Part shown: positions 1 to 7,666 of the stretch, one piece after another
Numbering within the stretch: position 1 is the stretch's first letter
How the letters are laid out: each line of letters opens with the position of its first letter
Translations under genes and position numbers: made by a program
Notes under the pieces: model-generated
The model's database searches: none
Told to the model about the DNA's origin: nothing
Seen by the model: only the letters and a program-made list of their open reading frames with translations
Assembly: GCA_015060075.1 (NCBI GenBank)
Contig: SUZE01000021.1
Coordinates: forward strand, 1 to 36,192
Direction of reading: 5' to 3'
Source: Rikenellaceae bacterium
Lineage (GTDB): Bacteria > Bacteroidota > Bacteroidia > Bacteroidales > Rikenellaceae
DNA length: 36,192 nt

Positions 1-14
1 CAATTTATTAAACC

Positions 15-56
15 TCAAAATCCCCCCCCCCGAAAAATTCGAGGGAGGGATTTTGA
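15..56. repeat. C-tract palindrome (REP/leader-like hairpin)
   Basis: A run of ten C (22-31) faces GGGAGGG (43-49). Outer arms CTCAAAAT (16-21 side) and ATTTTGA (50-56) pair, and an inner CGAA/TTCG pair closes on an AAA loop. It lies about 26 nt downstream of the minus-strand -7 box at 82-89, so it would sit in the 5' part of a transcript leaving the window to the left. A second element of the same design is at 24753-24783. An ATG at 63 (minus) stays open through the G-tract to the window edge, so the tract could be coding; this cannot be decided here. Confidence 0.6.
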
Positions 57-81
57 CCTCCATAGTGCCACTATTACAATG

Positions 82-110
82 CAAAGATACAAAAAATAAC
101 TATTTCACAA
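82..110 (-). promoter_or_regulatory. Bacteroidota-type promoter directed out of the left edge
   Basis: Read on the minus strand, TTG (108-110) is followed after 18 bp by TATCTTTG (82-89), which fits the Bacteroidota consensus TTTG, about 19 bp, TAnnTTTG. Transcription would start near 75 and run off the left end of the window through the C-tract palindrome. The gene it serves is not visible. Confidence 0.6.
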
Positions 111-130
111 GTTTTTACAAAGTAAAAAAC

Positions 131-304
131 TTCTGAATTATATAGTTTAGTGTTGTAAACATAAACAAGAGTGTCATTGCGAGAGCCGATAGGCTCGTGG
201 CAATCTCCATTATTTTTTAATTACAAAGAGGGAGATTCCCACGCTCACGCTGTTCGCTCGGAATGACGATTTTTTTCTACAACACTAAACTATATAATTC
301 AGAA
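131..304. mobile_element. MITE-like element with 27-bp perfect terminal inverted repeats
   Basis: Bases 131-157 and 278-304 are exact reverse complements of each other over 27 bp. Inside, a second pair of arms is nested: 173-183 against 257-267 (one mismatch) and 196-208 against 231-243 (one mismatch), so the whole 174 bp can fold back on itself. AAAC lies directly outside both ends (127-130 and 305-308), a possible 4-bp target duplication. No coding capacity. It sits between the outward promoter and the terminator of the gene ending at 384. The inner GTCATTGCGAG...GGAATGAC arms resemble dispersed palindromes seen in other bacterial genomes (recollection, not checked). No second copy was found in the window. 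Confidence 0.75.
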
Positions 305-331
305 AAACTTTATATCAAATGAATTGGGTAT

Positions 332-361
332 AAAAAACAGAGTGCGGAATTCCGCACTCTG
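332..361 (-). terminator. Rho-independent terminator of the metallophosphoesterase ending at 384
   Basis: Bases 338-361 form a perfect 24-bp palindrome (arms CAGAGTGCGGAA). On the minus strand it is followed by a run of six T (332-337) and lies 22 bp beyond the stop codon at 384. Confidence 0.8.
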
Positions 362-383
362 GTCTATATAGTCAAGTCTGTTT

Positions 384-3236
384 TTACCACTCAACCTTCT
401 GAATATAAGTCTTTCCGAAGTTGTCGGTTACACGAACCTCGCCGGAGCGAGCACCTTCGCTTGGCTTGATGTGGAACATGCCGTGAGCGTTGTAAGGTCT
501 TGCCTTGTCGCTCTTGTCGCGACCACCGAGGATGTGTGGACCCTTCTCATTGTGGTCCTCTACGAAAGCGATGTCCTTCTCGAACTTGTGAGTCATATCG
601 CCCACCTTTACGCCATTCTCCCACCACTCAGGGTTGCTCCAATAATTCTTCGACCAGTTCCAAATATTAACCTTCACCAACTCGCCACCTGTGCGGTGTG
701 GAGCATATACATGCATTTGATAGTCACGGTCGTGACCAATCGACTTGTAGTACCACTCGATGTTTTCGCCATCAACCTCCATTACCATATAGCCGTTAGG
801 TGTTCCGTCATTGTAGAGGTCGCGGTTACAGTGCAAACCTCCGCAGGTGCGGGCAACGCAGATGCTGGTTATGTTCTTCAATGGTGTGTGTGCCTCGTCA
901 GTCGAATTAGCATAGTCGTATCCGAAGTTATAGTGGTAGTGTCCCGACCACGAGTAGACGCGAGCGTACTGCGAGAGCAACTTCGAATAGCGAGCATACG
1001 AGAGATTTTTCTTGCTGTCTGCGTCTTTGTTGCCAAAGTTGCGGAAGAGCTGTGCGTGACCGCAGATTACGATAGTGTGGTCCTTCGGAACAAACTTCAA
1101 ATCACGCTCCAACCACTTGTAGTGCCAATACTCCAAGCCAAGACTATACTTGCTCTTGTAGTTCTTACGCGAGAACGAGATATCGTTTACAATAACATAG
1201 TGTACCTTACCGATGTTGAAAGAGTAGTATGACGGAGTGAGGTACTCCTCGAAGTGTACTGTACCGAGTTTTGTCTCCTGATGTGTGGTCTGGTCGTAGT
1301 CGTGGTTACCGATAGCGTGGAACATAGGAACGTTGCTATCCGAGATAACATCCACATAGTCGTACAACTTTGCCATATCGTTGAATACGAGGTCACCGAG
1401 GTTGATTGCGAAGAACTCACCCTCCTTCTCCGCCTTCTTCTCTTGGAGAGCAACGATGTCAGGGTAGATATAGTTGCGAAGTTTGTAAGCTGCGCTATCC
1501 ACATTGTAGCCCTTAATCTGTGGGTCACCAATCATTACAACGGTGTATTTTTCGGTCGATTTATCTCGCTTTTCGAGAGTAAAGTTTGCCTCAACAGCCT
1601 TTGCGTGACGAGGAACACGGAGGAAGTTCTGAGGAACGCTCTTGCGGAACGAGAACTTATACTCCGAAGGGGTAGAGATTGTTACAAAACGAGCCGAAGC
1701 AAGGTTCGATTTAATCTCGTAGTAACCCTCTGCGTTGGTCTGTACCGAGAACTCTCCGTCAGATACTACGGCACCAACAACAGGTTCGCCGGTTGTTGAA
1801 GTTACACGACCAAAGATTGTATTCTTACCCTTTGGTGCTTCAACGGCCTTTGCCATATTGTTGTGGAAATACTCACCCTCGATAGAGGTGAATGTCTGGT
1901 AAGCAGTGATGTCGCCCGAACGACAACCCTCTGCCGAAATCTCACCCTGATTAGAGCAATCCATAACCTTAATGCCGACATCTTTTGTACCACGGAAACG
2001 ACCGACAACGCCACCAATATAGCTCTTGCGGTGCTCGATGTCGCAACTAACTTTGCCCATATTGTTACAACGGAGCAGACGCGAACCATACTTGGTCTTG
2101 CTCTTGGTGAAGATGTATCCTCCAACACCTCCGATGGTATTGCCCGACTTTGATGCTGTACCTTTGAAATTAACTGCGCCGTAGTTGTTACAGTTGCAGA
2201 GGTGTGCGCCGTCACCCGAAGCACCCAAGACTCCTCCAAGAATAGAAGATATGGTAGCCGTAGATACAATCTCGCCATAGTTAGAGCAACCGAGAATGTT
2301 GCGTGCAGCATTCAAAGTAGCACAAACACCACCAGCATATGAGGAGTGAGTGCCATCTACCATAACTTTACCGAAGTTGTCGCAGCACTGTACATGCTGA
2401 CCTGATTGTGCTACAACACCTGCAATGTTGTTGTAATGGCGAGCCTCAGGATTGCCTACTACGCCTAAGCTAGCAATATCGCCACGGTTAACACAATAGC
2501 GTACTCCTGCGCGACCCGAATATCCAATAATACCGGCAACATATATGCGTGGGGCATCGCCCTTAAATTTGATATTACCACTATTCTCGCAACGGTTAAT
2601 GGTGATAATACGGCTTCCTTTTGGAATTGTTGAGCTGGCAATACCTGCAACGCAGATGTTCAAACCCTTGTTTGCCGATGCAATAAACAACTCTGCATCG
2701 ATAGAGCCTGTGTTGCGTGAATCGGTAATGACAAAGCCATTTTGTCCTACCAAACCACCGATGTAGACGTGCTTTTCGGTGTAGACACCACGATACTTTA
2801 TGCTACCGCCATTTTCGCAGTTGCTTATAGTGCCCTTGTTTACACGAGCAATGAAACCGGCGATAACATCTTCGCATTTAGTGTTTACATTCATTGAACA
2901 CGAAGCATCGATACGGAGATTTTTCACTACTCCATTTGTTTCGATAAGGTCGAACAGACCCTCCTTGGTCTTCCAATTGAGAAGAGCGAAACCCTTGCCA
3001 TCGAAGGTGCCCTTAAACTCTTTGATTGGAACCCACTTTTTAACTTTTGCCATATCGATATCCCCTTCGAGGGCGATATGACCTTTTTCGTTACGCCAAG
3101 CGGAGATATCCTCTCCCTTGTTTACGGCTTTTGCAAACGCAACCAACTCTTTGGCGTTACTGATACCCCCTGCATATACGGCTATAACCGAGAGCAGGAG
3201 TACAAAAAACATTGATAATCTCTTCAAATAGTTCAT
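384..3236 (-). CDS. Secreted calcineurin-like metallophosphoesterase with beta-helix repeats (downstream paralog)
   Basis: Predicted secreted 950-aa phosphoesterase; substrate unknown. A signal peptide (about 1-22, ending near VYAGG) is followed by about nine GLUG-like repeats of the form hGGhhG...C.N.G.I (about 125-435), which suggest a right-handed beta-helix. A carboxypeptidase-regulatory-like module (about 474-555, GEPVVGAVVSDG) precedes the catalytic domain, and a beta-rich tail ends the protein; this order fits the MetallophosN-Metallophos-MetallophosC families of Bacteroidota. Metal-site motifs are visible: D571-P-Q, G614-D615, GNHD 643-646, H727 and GHYH 765-768. The first motif has DPQ where most calcineurin-like enzymes have DxH. 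It follows its paralog by 46 bp, probably as the last gene of one transcript, and has a strong terminator. The two paralogs end almost identically (SEGxRSGExRVTDNFGKTY). Family assignment is firm; the biological role is unknown. Confidence 0.88.
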   Translation of the reverse strand: MNYLKRLSMFFVLLLSVIAVYAGGISNAKELVAFAKAVNKGEDISAWRNEKGHIALEGDIDMAKVKKWVPIKEFKGTFDGKGFALLNWKTKEGLFDLIETNGVVKNLRIDASCSMNVNTKCEDVIAGFIARVNKGTISNCENGGSIKYRGVYTEKHVYIGGLVGQNGFVITDSRNTGSIDAELFIASANKGLNICVAGIASSTIPKGSRIITINRCENSGNIKFKGDAPRIYVAGIIGYSGRAGVRYCVNRGDIASLGVVGNPEARHYNNIAGVVAQSGQHVQCCDNFGKVMVDGTHSSYAGGVCATLNAARNILGCSNYGEIVSTATISSILGGVLGASGDGAHLCNCNNYGAVNFKGTASKSGNTIGGVGGYIFTKSKTKYGSRLLRCNNMGKVSCDIEHRKSYIGGVVGRFRGTKDVGIKVMDCSNQGEISAEGCRSGDITAYQTFTSIEGEYFHNNMAKAVEAPKGKNTIFGRVTSTTGEPVVGAVVSDGEFSVQTNAEGYYEIKSNLASARFVTISTPSEYKFSFRKSVPQNFLRVPRHAKAVEANFTLEKRDKSTEKYTVVMIGDPQIKGYNVDSAAYKLRNYIYPDIVALQEKKAEKEGEFFAINLGDLVFNDMAKLYDYVDVISDSNVPMFHAIGNHDYDQTTHQETKLGTVHFEEYLTPSYYSFNIGKVHYVIVNDISFSRKNYKSKYSLGLEYWHYKWLERDLKFVPKDHTIVICGHAQLFRNFGNKDADSKKNLSYARYSKLLSQYARVYSWSGHYHYNFGYDYANSTDEAHTPLKNITSICVARTCGGLHCNRDLYNDGTPNGYMVMEVDGENIEWYYKSIGHDRDYQMHVYAPHRTGGELVKVNIWNWSKNYWSNPEWWENGVKVGDMTHKFEKDIAFVEDHNEKGPHILGGRDKSDKARPYNAHGMFHIKPSEGARSGEVRVTDNFGKTYIQKVEW

Positions 3237-3282
3237 AAAATAGTAGTTTTATTTGTTTGTTAATTTTGATTTTGTATATATT

Positions 3283-6141
3283 TTACCACTCAACCTTGCA
3301 AGTATAGGTTTTGCCGAAGTTGTCGGTTACACGAATCTCGCCCGAGCGAACACCCTCGCTCGGTTTAATGCGGAACATACGGCTGCTCTTGTTAGGCTTA
3401 GTATAGTCATGAACTTTACCCTTGCTGCTTGTCCAAGTGACCGAAGGGTCCGCCTTTGCAACCAATGGCGCTGCCGCTTTGTTTATCTCGATAGCATCGA
3501 GGTCTGCCTCTTTGTGCTGTTCGAGCGTTGCCACCTTTACGCCATTCTCCCACCACTCAGGCTCCGACCAGAAGCCCTTGGTGTAGTTCCAGATACAAGC
3601 CTTAACATAACCATCACCTGTACGGGTTGGTGCGTAGCCTCGAATCTGGTAGTCACGGTCACGACCAACAGACTTGTAGTACCACTCTACATTGTCACCA
3701 TTGACCTCAACAGCCATATATCCGTTAGGTGTTCCGTCAATATGGAGGTCGCGATTTGCACGCAGGTTACCGCTGCAACGAGCTACCGATACGGCAATAA
3801 CATTTCCGAGGTTGTTTTCTGTTTTACCCTCGAAGTCTGCACCGAAGTTGTTGTGGTAGTGTCCTGACCACGAATAGACCTTCTTGAATGGCGCAAGAGC
3901 CGCCGAGTAACGCTTGTAATTTTTCGCCTTCTTAATGTGGCGATGTAGGTGAGCGTGTGCGCAGATTACAATCGAATGGTCCTTCGGCACGAAACTCAAA
4001 TCGTGCTCCAACCACTCAACATCTTCGTTATCAAGACCGTAGCCATAGTGCTTCTTGGCATTTGCTCGGGCATAGTTGATATCGTTCACCATAACGTAGT
4101 GAATCTTGCCGATATTGAACGAGTAATTTATCGGAGATATATACTCCTCGAAGAATATTGTTCCGAGTTTGGTTTCGAGAATGGTTGCTTGGTCGAAGTC
4201 GTGATTACCTATTACATGGAACATTTCAAGACCGCTACCTGCCACAATGTCGAGATAGTCATCATACGCCGGCATCCAGTTGTAGCACAAATCACCGAGA
4301 TTGATGGTGAATATTTGTTTGCCCTCTCTCTTTGCTAACTCGACAATATCAGGAATAATTACATCACGGAACTTCTCGCTCGATGTGTCGTGGTTGAAGC
4401 CACGCATCTGTGGGTCACCAACCATTGCCACGATATAGTTGTCCATAGGAGCATCTCTCTTTTCGAGGGCAAAGTTTGCGATTGCTCCCTTTGAGTGGCG
4501 ATGTATACGGCGGAAAATCTGAGGTATGCCGTTGTGGAATGGGACTTTGTATCCATCAGGCGTAGAAATATAGACAAAATTAACCTTTGACATATTGCTC
4601 TTCAATGCGTATTTTCCATCGGCATCGCTCTGTACGCAGTTGTGTCCATCAGATACGACAACACCTTGCAAAGGCTCACCTGCAATAGATGTTATACGAC
4701 CGTAAATAGTCGCTCCATCTGCCATAGGCTCTGCCTTCTCGGCATAGTTATTATGGAAATATCCTCCATTGATTTTTGTGTATGTTGTGTATGGGACAAT
4801 GTCATCTTTGCGACCACTATCAGCGATAAGTTTGCCGCGATTTGCACAATCGGTGAATGTGATAGGCGCAGCCTCTGTACCTATTGAACGGCCTGCAATA
4901 CCGCCTGTATGGATTGAGTTGTTGCTATCCTCGTAGGAGTTGCCACCATCTCCACTCAACACCTTTCCGTAGTTGTTGCAATGGCGAAGATGTGCGCCGT
5001 GTGTGGCCTTTTTAACCGAGCCAACCGAGCCAACAATGCCTCCGATGAATGAGGCCTTAGGACTCAAACCTACAAATACTATCTCGCCATAATTGTTGCC
5101 ATTGTGGATATGTGTTTCGAGAGCCATCGTACCAACAATACCGCCTACAAGTGACATTCCGTCAGTTGCAGAGATTACTTTACCGTAGTTGTTACAACCC
5201 GTGATATTCATCTTGGCATTAGGCATACCAACGATGCCGGCCATACGTACTTGGTAGACACCCTTCGAATCGACCGTACCAAAGTTATCGCAGCAGAGGA
5301 TGTTGTTATTGGTGTGACCTGTGATACCACCCATATAGACACAACCTCTAACCTTCGCTGCACCTTGTTCAGAGGTGACAGATACAGAGCCTCTGTTCAC
5401 GCACAACTTGTGCGATGCTTTCATGGATTGACCTGCAATACCGCCTACAAAACTCTGCGGAATATCGCTTGTAACAGTGATGTTTCCGCTATTCTCACAG
5501 CGAATATACGAAGCACAAGACAAATTCTTACGACTACTTCCGGCAAGTCCTCCGATGCAGAGTCCGGCCTTCTTCGAGGTTGTTGCTATTAGAGCCTCCG
5601 ACTTGATGTTACCTCCATTCTTGCAATCTATCAATACATAGCGATTGATGCCGCACAAACCGCCGATGAAGATATATTTCTCGGTTAAGTTGGCTTGGTG
5701 CTCGATTGAGCCGTAACTTTCGCAGTTGCGCAGTGTTCCGCAGTTGATGTTTACAATAAAACCACGCACAAATTCTTCGTTGTCACTTGTCGCCTTCATC
5801 GTGCAAGTGCTGTCAATGCGGAGGTTGCGAACTACACCGCCCGCCTTCAATTCGTGAATGAGGGCATTTTTTGCCTTCCAATTCTTCAAGGCATGACCTT
5901 GACCATCAAAAACACCATTGAATGTGGTGATAATAGGGAGTTTCTTCGCTTTCTTCATGTCGATATCACATTCGAGATATACGACACCCTTTTCGTCTTT
6001 CCACTCCGAAAGGTCTGCTCCATTATTTACAGCCGTTGCAAAGGCTATAAGTTCCTTGACGTTTCCGATGCCGCCTGCATATACGGCAACAACCGAGAAC
6101 AAAAGAACTAAAAGAGTTGATAATCGTCTTAAATTTTTCAT
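3283..6141 (-). CDS. Secreted calcineurin-like metallophosphoesterase with beta-helix repeats (upstream paralog)
   Basis: A 952-aa paralog of the next gene with the same layout: signal peptide (1-22), about nine GLUG-like repeats (about 125-440), a regulatory-like beta module (about 478-560), the metallophosphoesterase core and a C-terminal beta domain. Core motifs are D576-P-Q, G616-D617, GNHD 645-648, H729 and GHYH 760-763. The start at 6141 (MKNLRRLS) is chosen because it begins a proper signal peptide; the longer frame from 6201 adds 20 hydrophilic residues and overlaps the upstream gene's stop. The DUF3127 gene ends 40 bp upstream, so read-through from the transporter promoter is possible. 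The repeats differ from the paralog much more than the catalytic core does, as if the surface part were diverging faster (by eye, not computed). Confidence 0.88.
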   Translation of the reverse strand: MKNLRRLSTLLVLLFSVVAVYAGGIGNVKELIAFATAVNNGADLSEWKDEKGVVYLECDIDMKKAKKLPIITTFNGVFDGQGHALKNWKAKNALIHELKAGGVVRNLRIDSTCTMKATSDNEEFVRGFIVNINCGTLRNCESYGSIEHQANLTEKYIFIGGLCGINRYVLIDCKNGGNIKSEALIATTSKKAGLCIGGLAGSSRKNLSCASYIRCENSGNITVTSDIPQSFVGGIAGQSMKASHKLCVNRGSVSVTSEQGAAKVRGCVYMGGITGHTNNNILCCDNFGTVDSKGVYQVRMAGIVGMPNAKMNITGCNNYGKVISATDGMSLVGGIVGTMALETHIHNGNNYGEIVFVGLSPKASFIGGIVGSVGSVKKATHGAHLRHCNNYGKVLSGDGGNSYEDSNNSIHTGGIAGRSIGTEAAPITFTDCANRGKLIADSGRKDDIVPYTTYTKINGGYFHNNYAEKAEPMADGATIYGRITSIAGEPLQGVVVSDGHNCVQSDADGKYALKSNMSKVNFVYISTPDGYKVPFHNGIPQIFRRIHRHSKGAIANFALEKRDAPMDNYIVAMVGDPQMRGFNHDTSSEKFRDVIIPDIVELAKREGKQIFTINLGDLCYNWMPAYDDYLDIVAGSGLEMFHVIGNHDFDQATILETKLGTIFFEEYISPINYSFNIGKIHYVMVNDINYARANAKKHYGYGLDNEDVEWLEHDLSFVPKDHSIVICAHAHLHRHIKKAKNYKRYSAALAPFKKVYSWSGHYHNNFGADFEGKTENNLGNVIAVSVARCSGNLRANRDLHIDGTPNGYMAVEVNGDNVEWYYKSVGRDRDYQIRGYAPTRTGDGYVKACIWNYTKGFWSEPEWWENGVKVATLEQHKEADLDAIEINKAAAPLVAKADPSVTWTSSKGKVHDYTKPNKSSRMFRIKPSEGVRSGEIRVTDNFGKTYTCKVEW

Positions 6142-6181
6142 GGTTAGTTTTATGTTTTTATGGTTTATAATTTTCCGGCTT

Positions 6182-6598
6182 TTAGAAAGGTAAGTCATCA
6201 ATTACCTGTGCGCTCTGTGTTGGTACGGCAAACTCCTCCGTTGGCATAGGTGCCACGGCAGGTGTCGGCTCAGGTGTGACAAATGGAGCAGACACCTCCT
6301 GTGGTTGTGCCATCTGAGCAGCCTCCTTTGGCTCAACACGGCGACCTACAACATCGGTATACCAGCGCCCATTATACTCTCGTGACTCGACATCGAAAGT
6401 AACCTTGTATGCTGCACCCGTAACAAGGCGTGCAACATCATCACGTTTGTTGAAGAACTTTACGCTCACCTTGCGAGGGTATGGTGAGTTTGACTGCATC
6501 TCAAATACAACATTTTGGCTGTGCCACTCGCCACGAGCCGAAGTTCCACTCTGCTCCGGTAAGATGGCAAATACGATTCCTTCAAATACAAATTCCAT
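6182..6598 (-). CDS. DUF3127 family protein with SSB-like C-terminal acidic tip
   Basis: A 138-aa protein whose first 90 residues match the DUF3127 family of Bacteroidota (LPEQSGTSARGEW near 13-25, YPRKVSVKFFNKRD near 40-53), a small beta-barrel domain of unknown function. A Pro/Ala/Glu-rich linker (about 90-130) leads to the end VIDDLPF. This organization, an OB-like barrel plus disordered linker plus D-D-x-P-F, is that of bacterial single-stranded DNA-binding proteins, whose tip recruits repair and replication proteins. A nucleic-acid role is inferred from that tail only. It starts 15 nt after the transporter's stop, so the two are very likely co-transcribed. Confidence 0.82.
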   Translation of the reverse strand: MEFVFEGIVFAILPEQSGTSARGEWHSQNVVFEMQSNSPYPRKVSVKFFNKRDDVARLVTGAAYKVTFDVESREYNGRWYTDVVGRRVEPKEAAQMAQPQEVSAPFVTPEPTPAVAPMPTEEFAVPTQSAQVIDDLPF

Positions 6599-6613
6599 AG
6601 ATAGTATATATTT

Positions 6614-7558
6614 TTAATTCATTTGCGAATATAGCAGATAGGCGTTGTAAGCCACAAAGCAGAGGAACATAAAGGCTCCTGCCCAACGGCTTAGCTTGCC
6701 TTTGGCTCCGAGTACAAACGGTATAACTGCTGCAAAAATTATCACTGCATAGTCGATTGCCGTAATGCCTACGCTTGTCAGCGGAGTAATCTGCGAAGCA
6801 ATACCTAAAATAAGTGTCAGGTTGAAGATGTTTGAGCCTACAACATTGCCCAATGCAAGTTGGGTATTCTTCTTTGCTGCTGCAACCAACGATGCAGCCA
6901 ACTCGGGTAGTGATGTTCCGCAAGCAACGAGTGTAATGGCGATAAATGCCTCATTTACACCCCACGCCTTGGCAATAAGTATGGCGTTGTCAAGGAAGAA
7001 ACGGCTCGAAATGATAAGTACTCCAAGACCTCCGACAACCTTTGCAATGCCGAGTGCCAGCTGCTTGTTTGTAACCTCTTCATTCGACTCGACCTCTTGT
7101 TTCTTGCCACCTTTGAGCGAGAAGTACATAAAGAGAGCAAAGCATGCCAGCAAAATCAAGCCGTCAAAGCGGTTTATAATTGCCTCGCCACCCATAAAGA
7201 AGTTGAATGCCAGAAGTAGTGTCAAGACGGAAACTGCAATGCAGAATGGCAGGTCGAATCGCTTATTCTCTTTTGAAACAGCGACAGGCATAATAAGAGC
7301 CGTCAAACCGAGAATACCGAGTACATTAAAGATATTTGAGCCTACAACATTGCCTATTGCGATGTCCGAATTACCTCCTATTGCTCCGATTGAACTCACC
7401 ACGAGCTCGGGGAATGAAGTTCCTACGCCGATAATTACAGCACCGATTACAAAGTCCGAAATCTTGAATCGCTTGGCTATGGTTACAGCTCCTGCCACAA
7501 GCCAATCGGCACTAAATACTATTGCCACAAGACAAATCAAAAGATATAGATACTCCAT
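6614..7558 (-). CDS. Sodium/calcium exchanger family (CaCA, YrbG-like) membrane transporter
   Basis: Inner-membrane cation antiporter of the CaCA superfamily, about 314 aa, with roughly ten hydrophobic segments. The two signature alpha-repeats are clear: GTSFPELVVSS followed by GNVVGSNIFNVLGILG in the first half, and GTSLPELAASLVAA followed by GNVVGSNIFNLTLILG in the second. The acidic Glu of each PEL motif is the expected ion ligand. The start at 7558 (MEYLYLLI) is preferred over the frame-extending Met at 7591, because a -7 box (TATATTTG, 7589-7596) overlaps that upstream codon and because family members begin with the first membrane helix. It probably heads an operon with the DUF3127 gene. 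Whether the ion is Ca2+, Na+ or another cation cannot be read from the sequence. Confidence 0.9.
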   Translation of the reverse strand: MEYLYLLICLVAIVFSADWLVAGAVTIAKRFKISDFVIGAVIIGVGTSFPELVVSSIGAIGGNSDIAIGNVVGSNIFNVLGILGLTALIMPVAVSKENKRFDLPFCIAVSVLTLLLAFNFFMGGEAIINRFDGLILLACFALFMYFSLKGGKKQEVESNEEVTNKQLALGIAKVVGGLGVLIISSRFFLDNAILIAKAWGVNEAFIAITLVACGTSLPELAASLVAAAKKNTQLALGNVVGSNIFNLTLILGIASQITPLTSVGITAIDYAVIIFAAVIPFVLGAKGKLSRWAGAFMFLCFVAYNAYLLYSQMN

Positions 7559-7588
7559 CACGTAATATGCATTATGCGTTTCAATCTG

Positions 7589-7596
7589 CAAATATA
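7589..7596 (-). promoter_or_regulatory. -7 box of the exchanger promoter
   Basis: TATATTTG on the minus strand matches TAnnTTTG and is 30 bp upstream of the ATG at 7558. No good TTG lies 19 bp further upstream, so the -33 element is weak. It decides the start codon of the exchanger. Confidence 0.55.
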
Positions 7597-7599
7597 CAA

Positions 7600-7648
7600 C
7601 TTTTAATTTAAAATTAATTCTTAATTTTCAATTCTTAATTCGTGATTT
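7600..7648. repeat. Degenerate 7-bp periodic array (TTAATTC type)
   Basis: In the gap between the divergent exchanger and lnt genes the sequence can be read as successive heptamers: TTTAAAA, TTAATTC, TTAATTT, TCAATTC, TTAATTC, GTGATTT (7607-7648). Similar heptad phasing occurs in other gaps of this window. Confidence 0.6.
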
Positions 7649-7654
7649 TATTAC

Positions 7655-7662
7655 TATATTTG
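7655..7662 (+). promoter_or_regulatory. -7 box of the lnt promoter, 4 nt from the start codon
   Basis: TATATTTG at 7655-7662 is followed after four bases by the lnt ATG at 7667. With the usual spacing of this promoter class, transcription would begin at or next to the A of the ATG, giving a leaderless mRNA. No clear -33 TTG is present. Confidence 0.5.
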
Positions 7663-7666
7663 CAGA

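Noticed and set aside
471..1232. Long plus-strand open frame (253 codons) opposite the metallophosphoesterase
   Set aside because: It is antisense to a gene with full catalytic motifs, has low-complexity Val/Leu/Arg-rich translation and no promoter. Similar frames opposite 1254-1799, 3253-3867 and 4642-5592 were dropped for the same reason.
760..2800. Regular repeats in the metallophosphoesterase genes, considered as DNA repeats
   Set aside because: The periodicity is at protein level (GLUG-like units of unequal length) with diverged codons, not a DNA tandem repeat.
6141..6201. N-terminal extension of the upstream metallophosphoesterase from 6201
   Set aside because: It would overlap the DUF3127 stop and place 20 polar residues in front of a standard signal peptide.
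6765..7565. Plus-strand frame of 266 codons opposite the exchanger
   Set aside because: The exchanger's two alpha-repeats establish the minus-strand frame; the antisense translation has no membrane pattern or recognisable domain.
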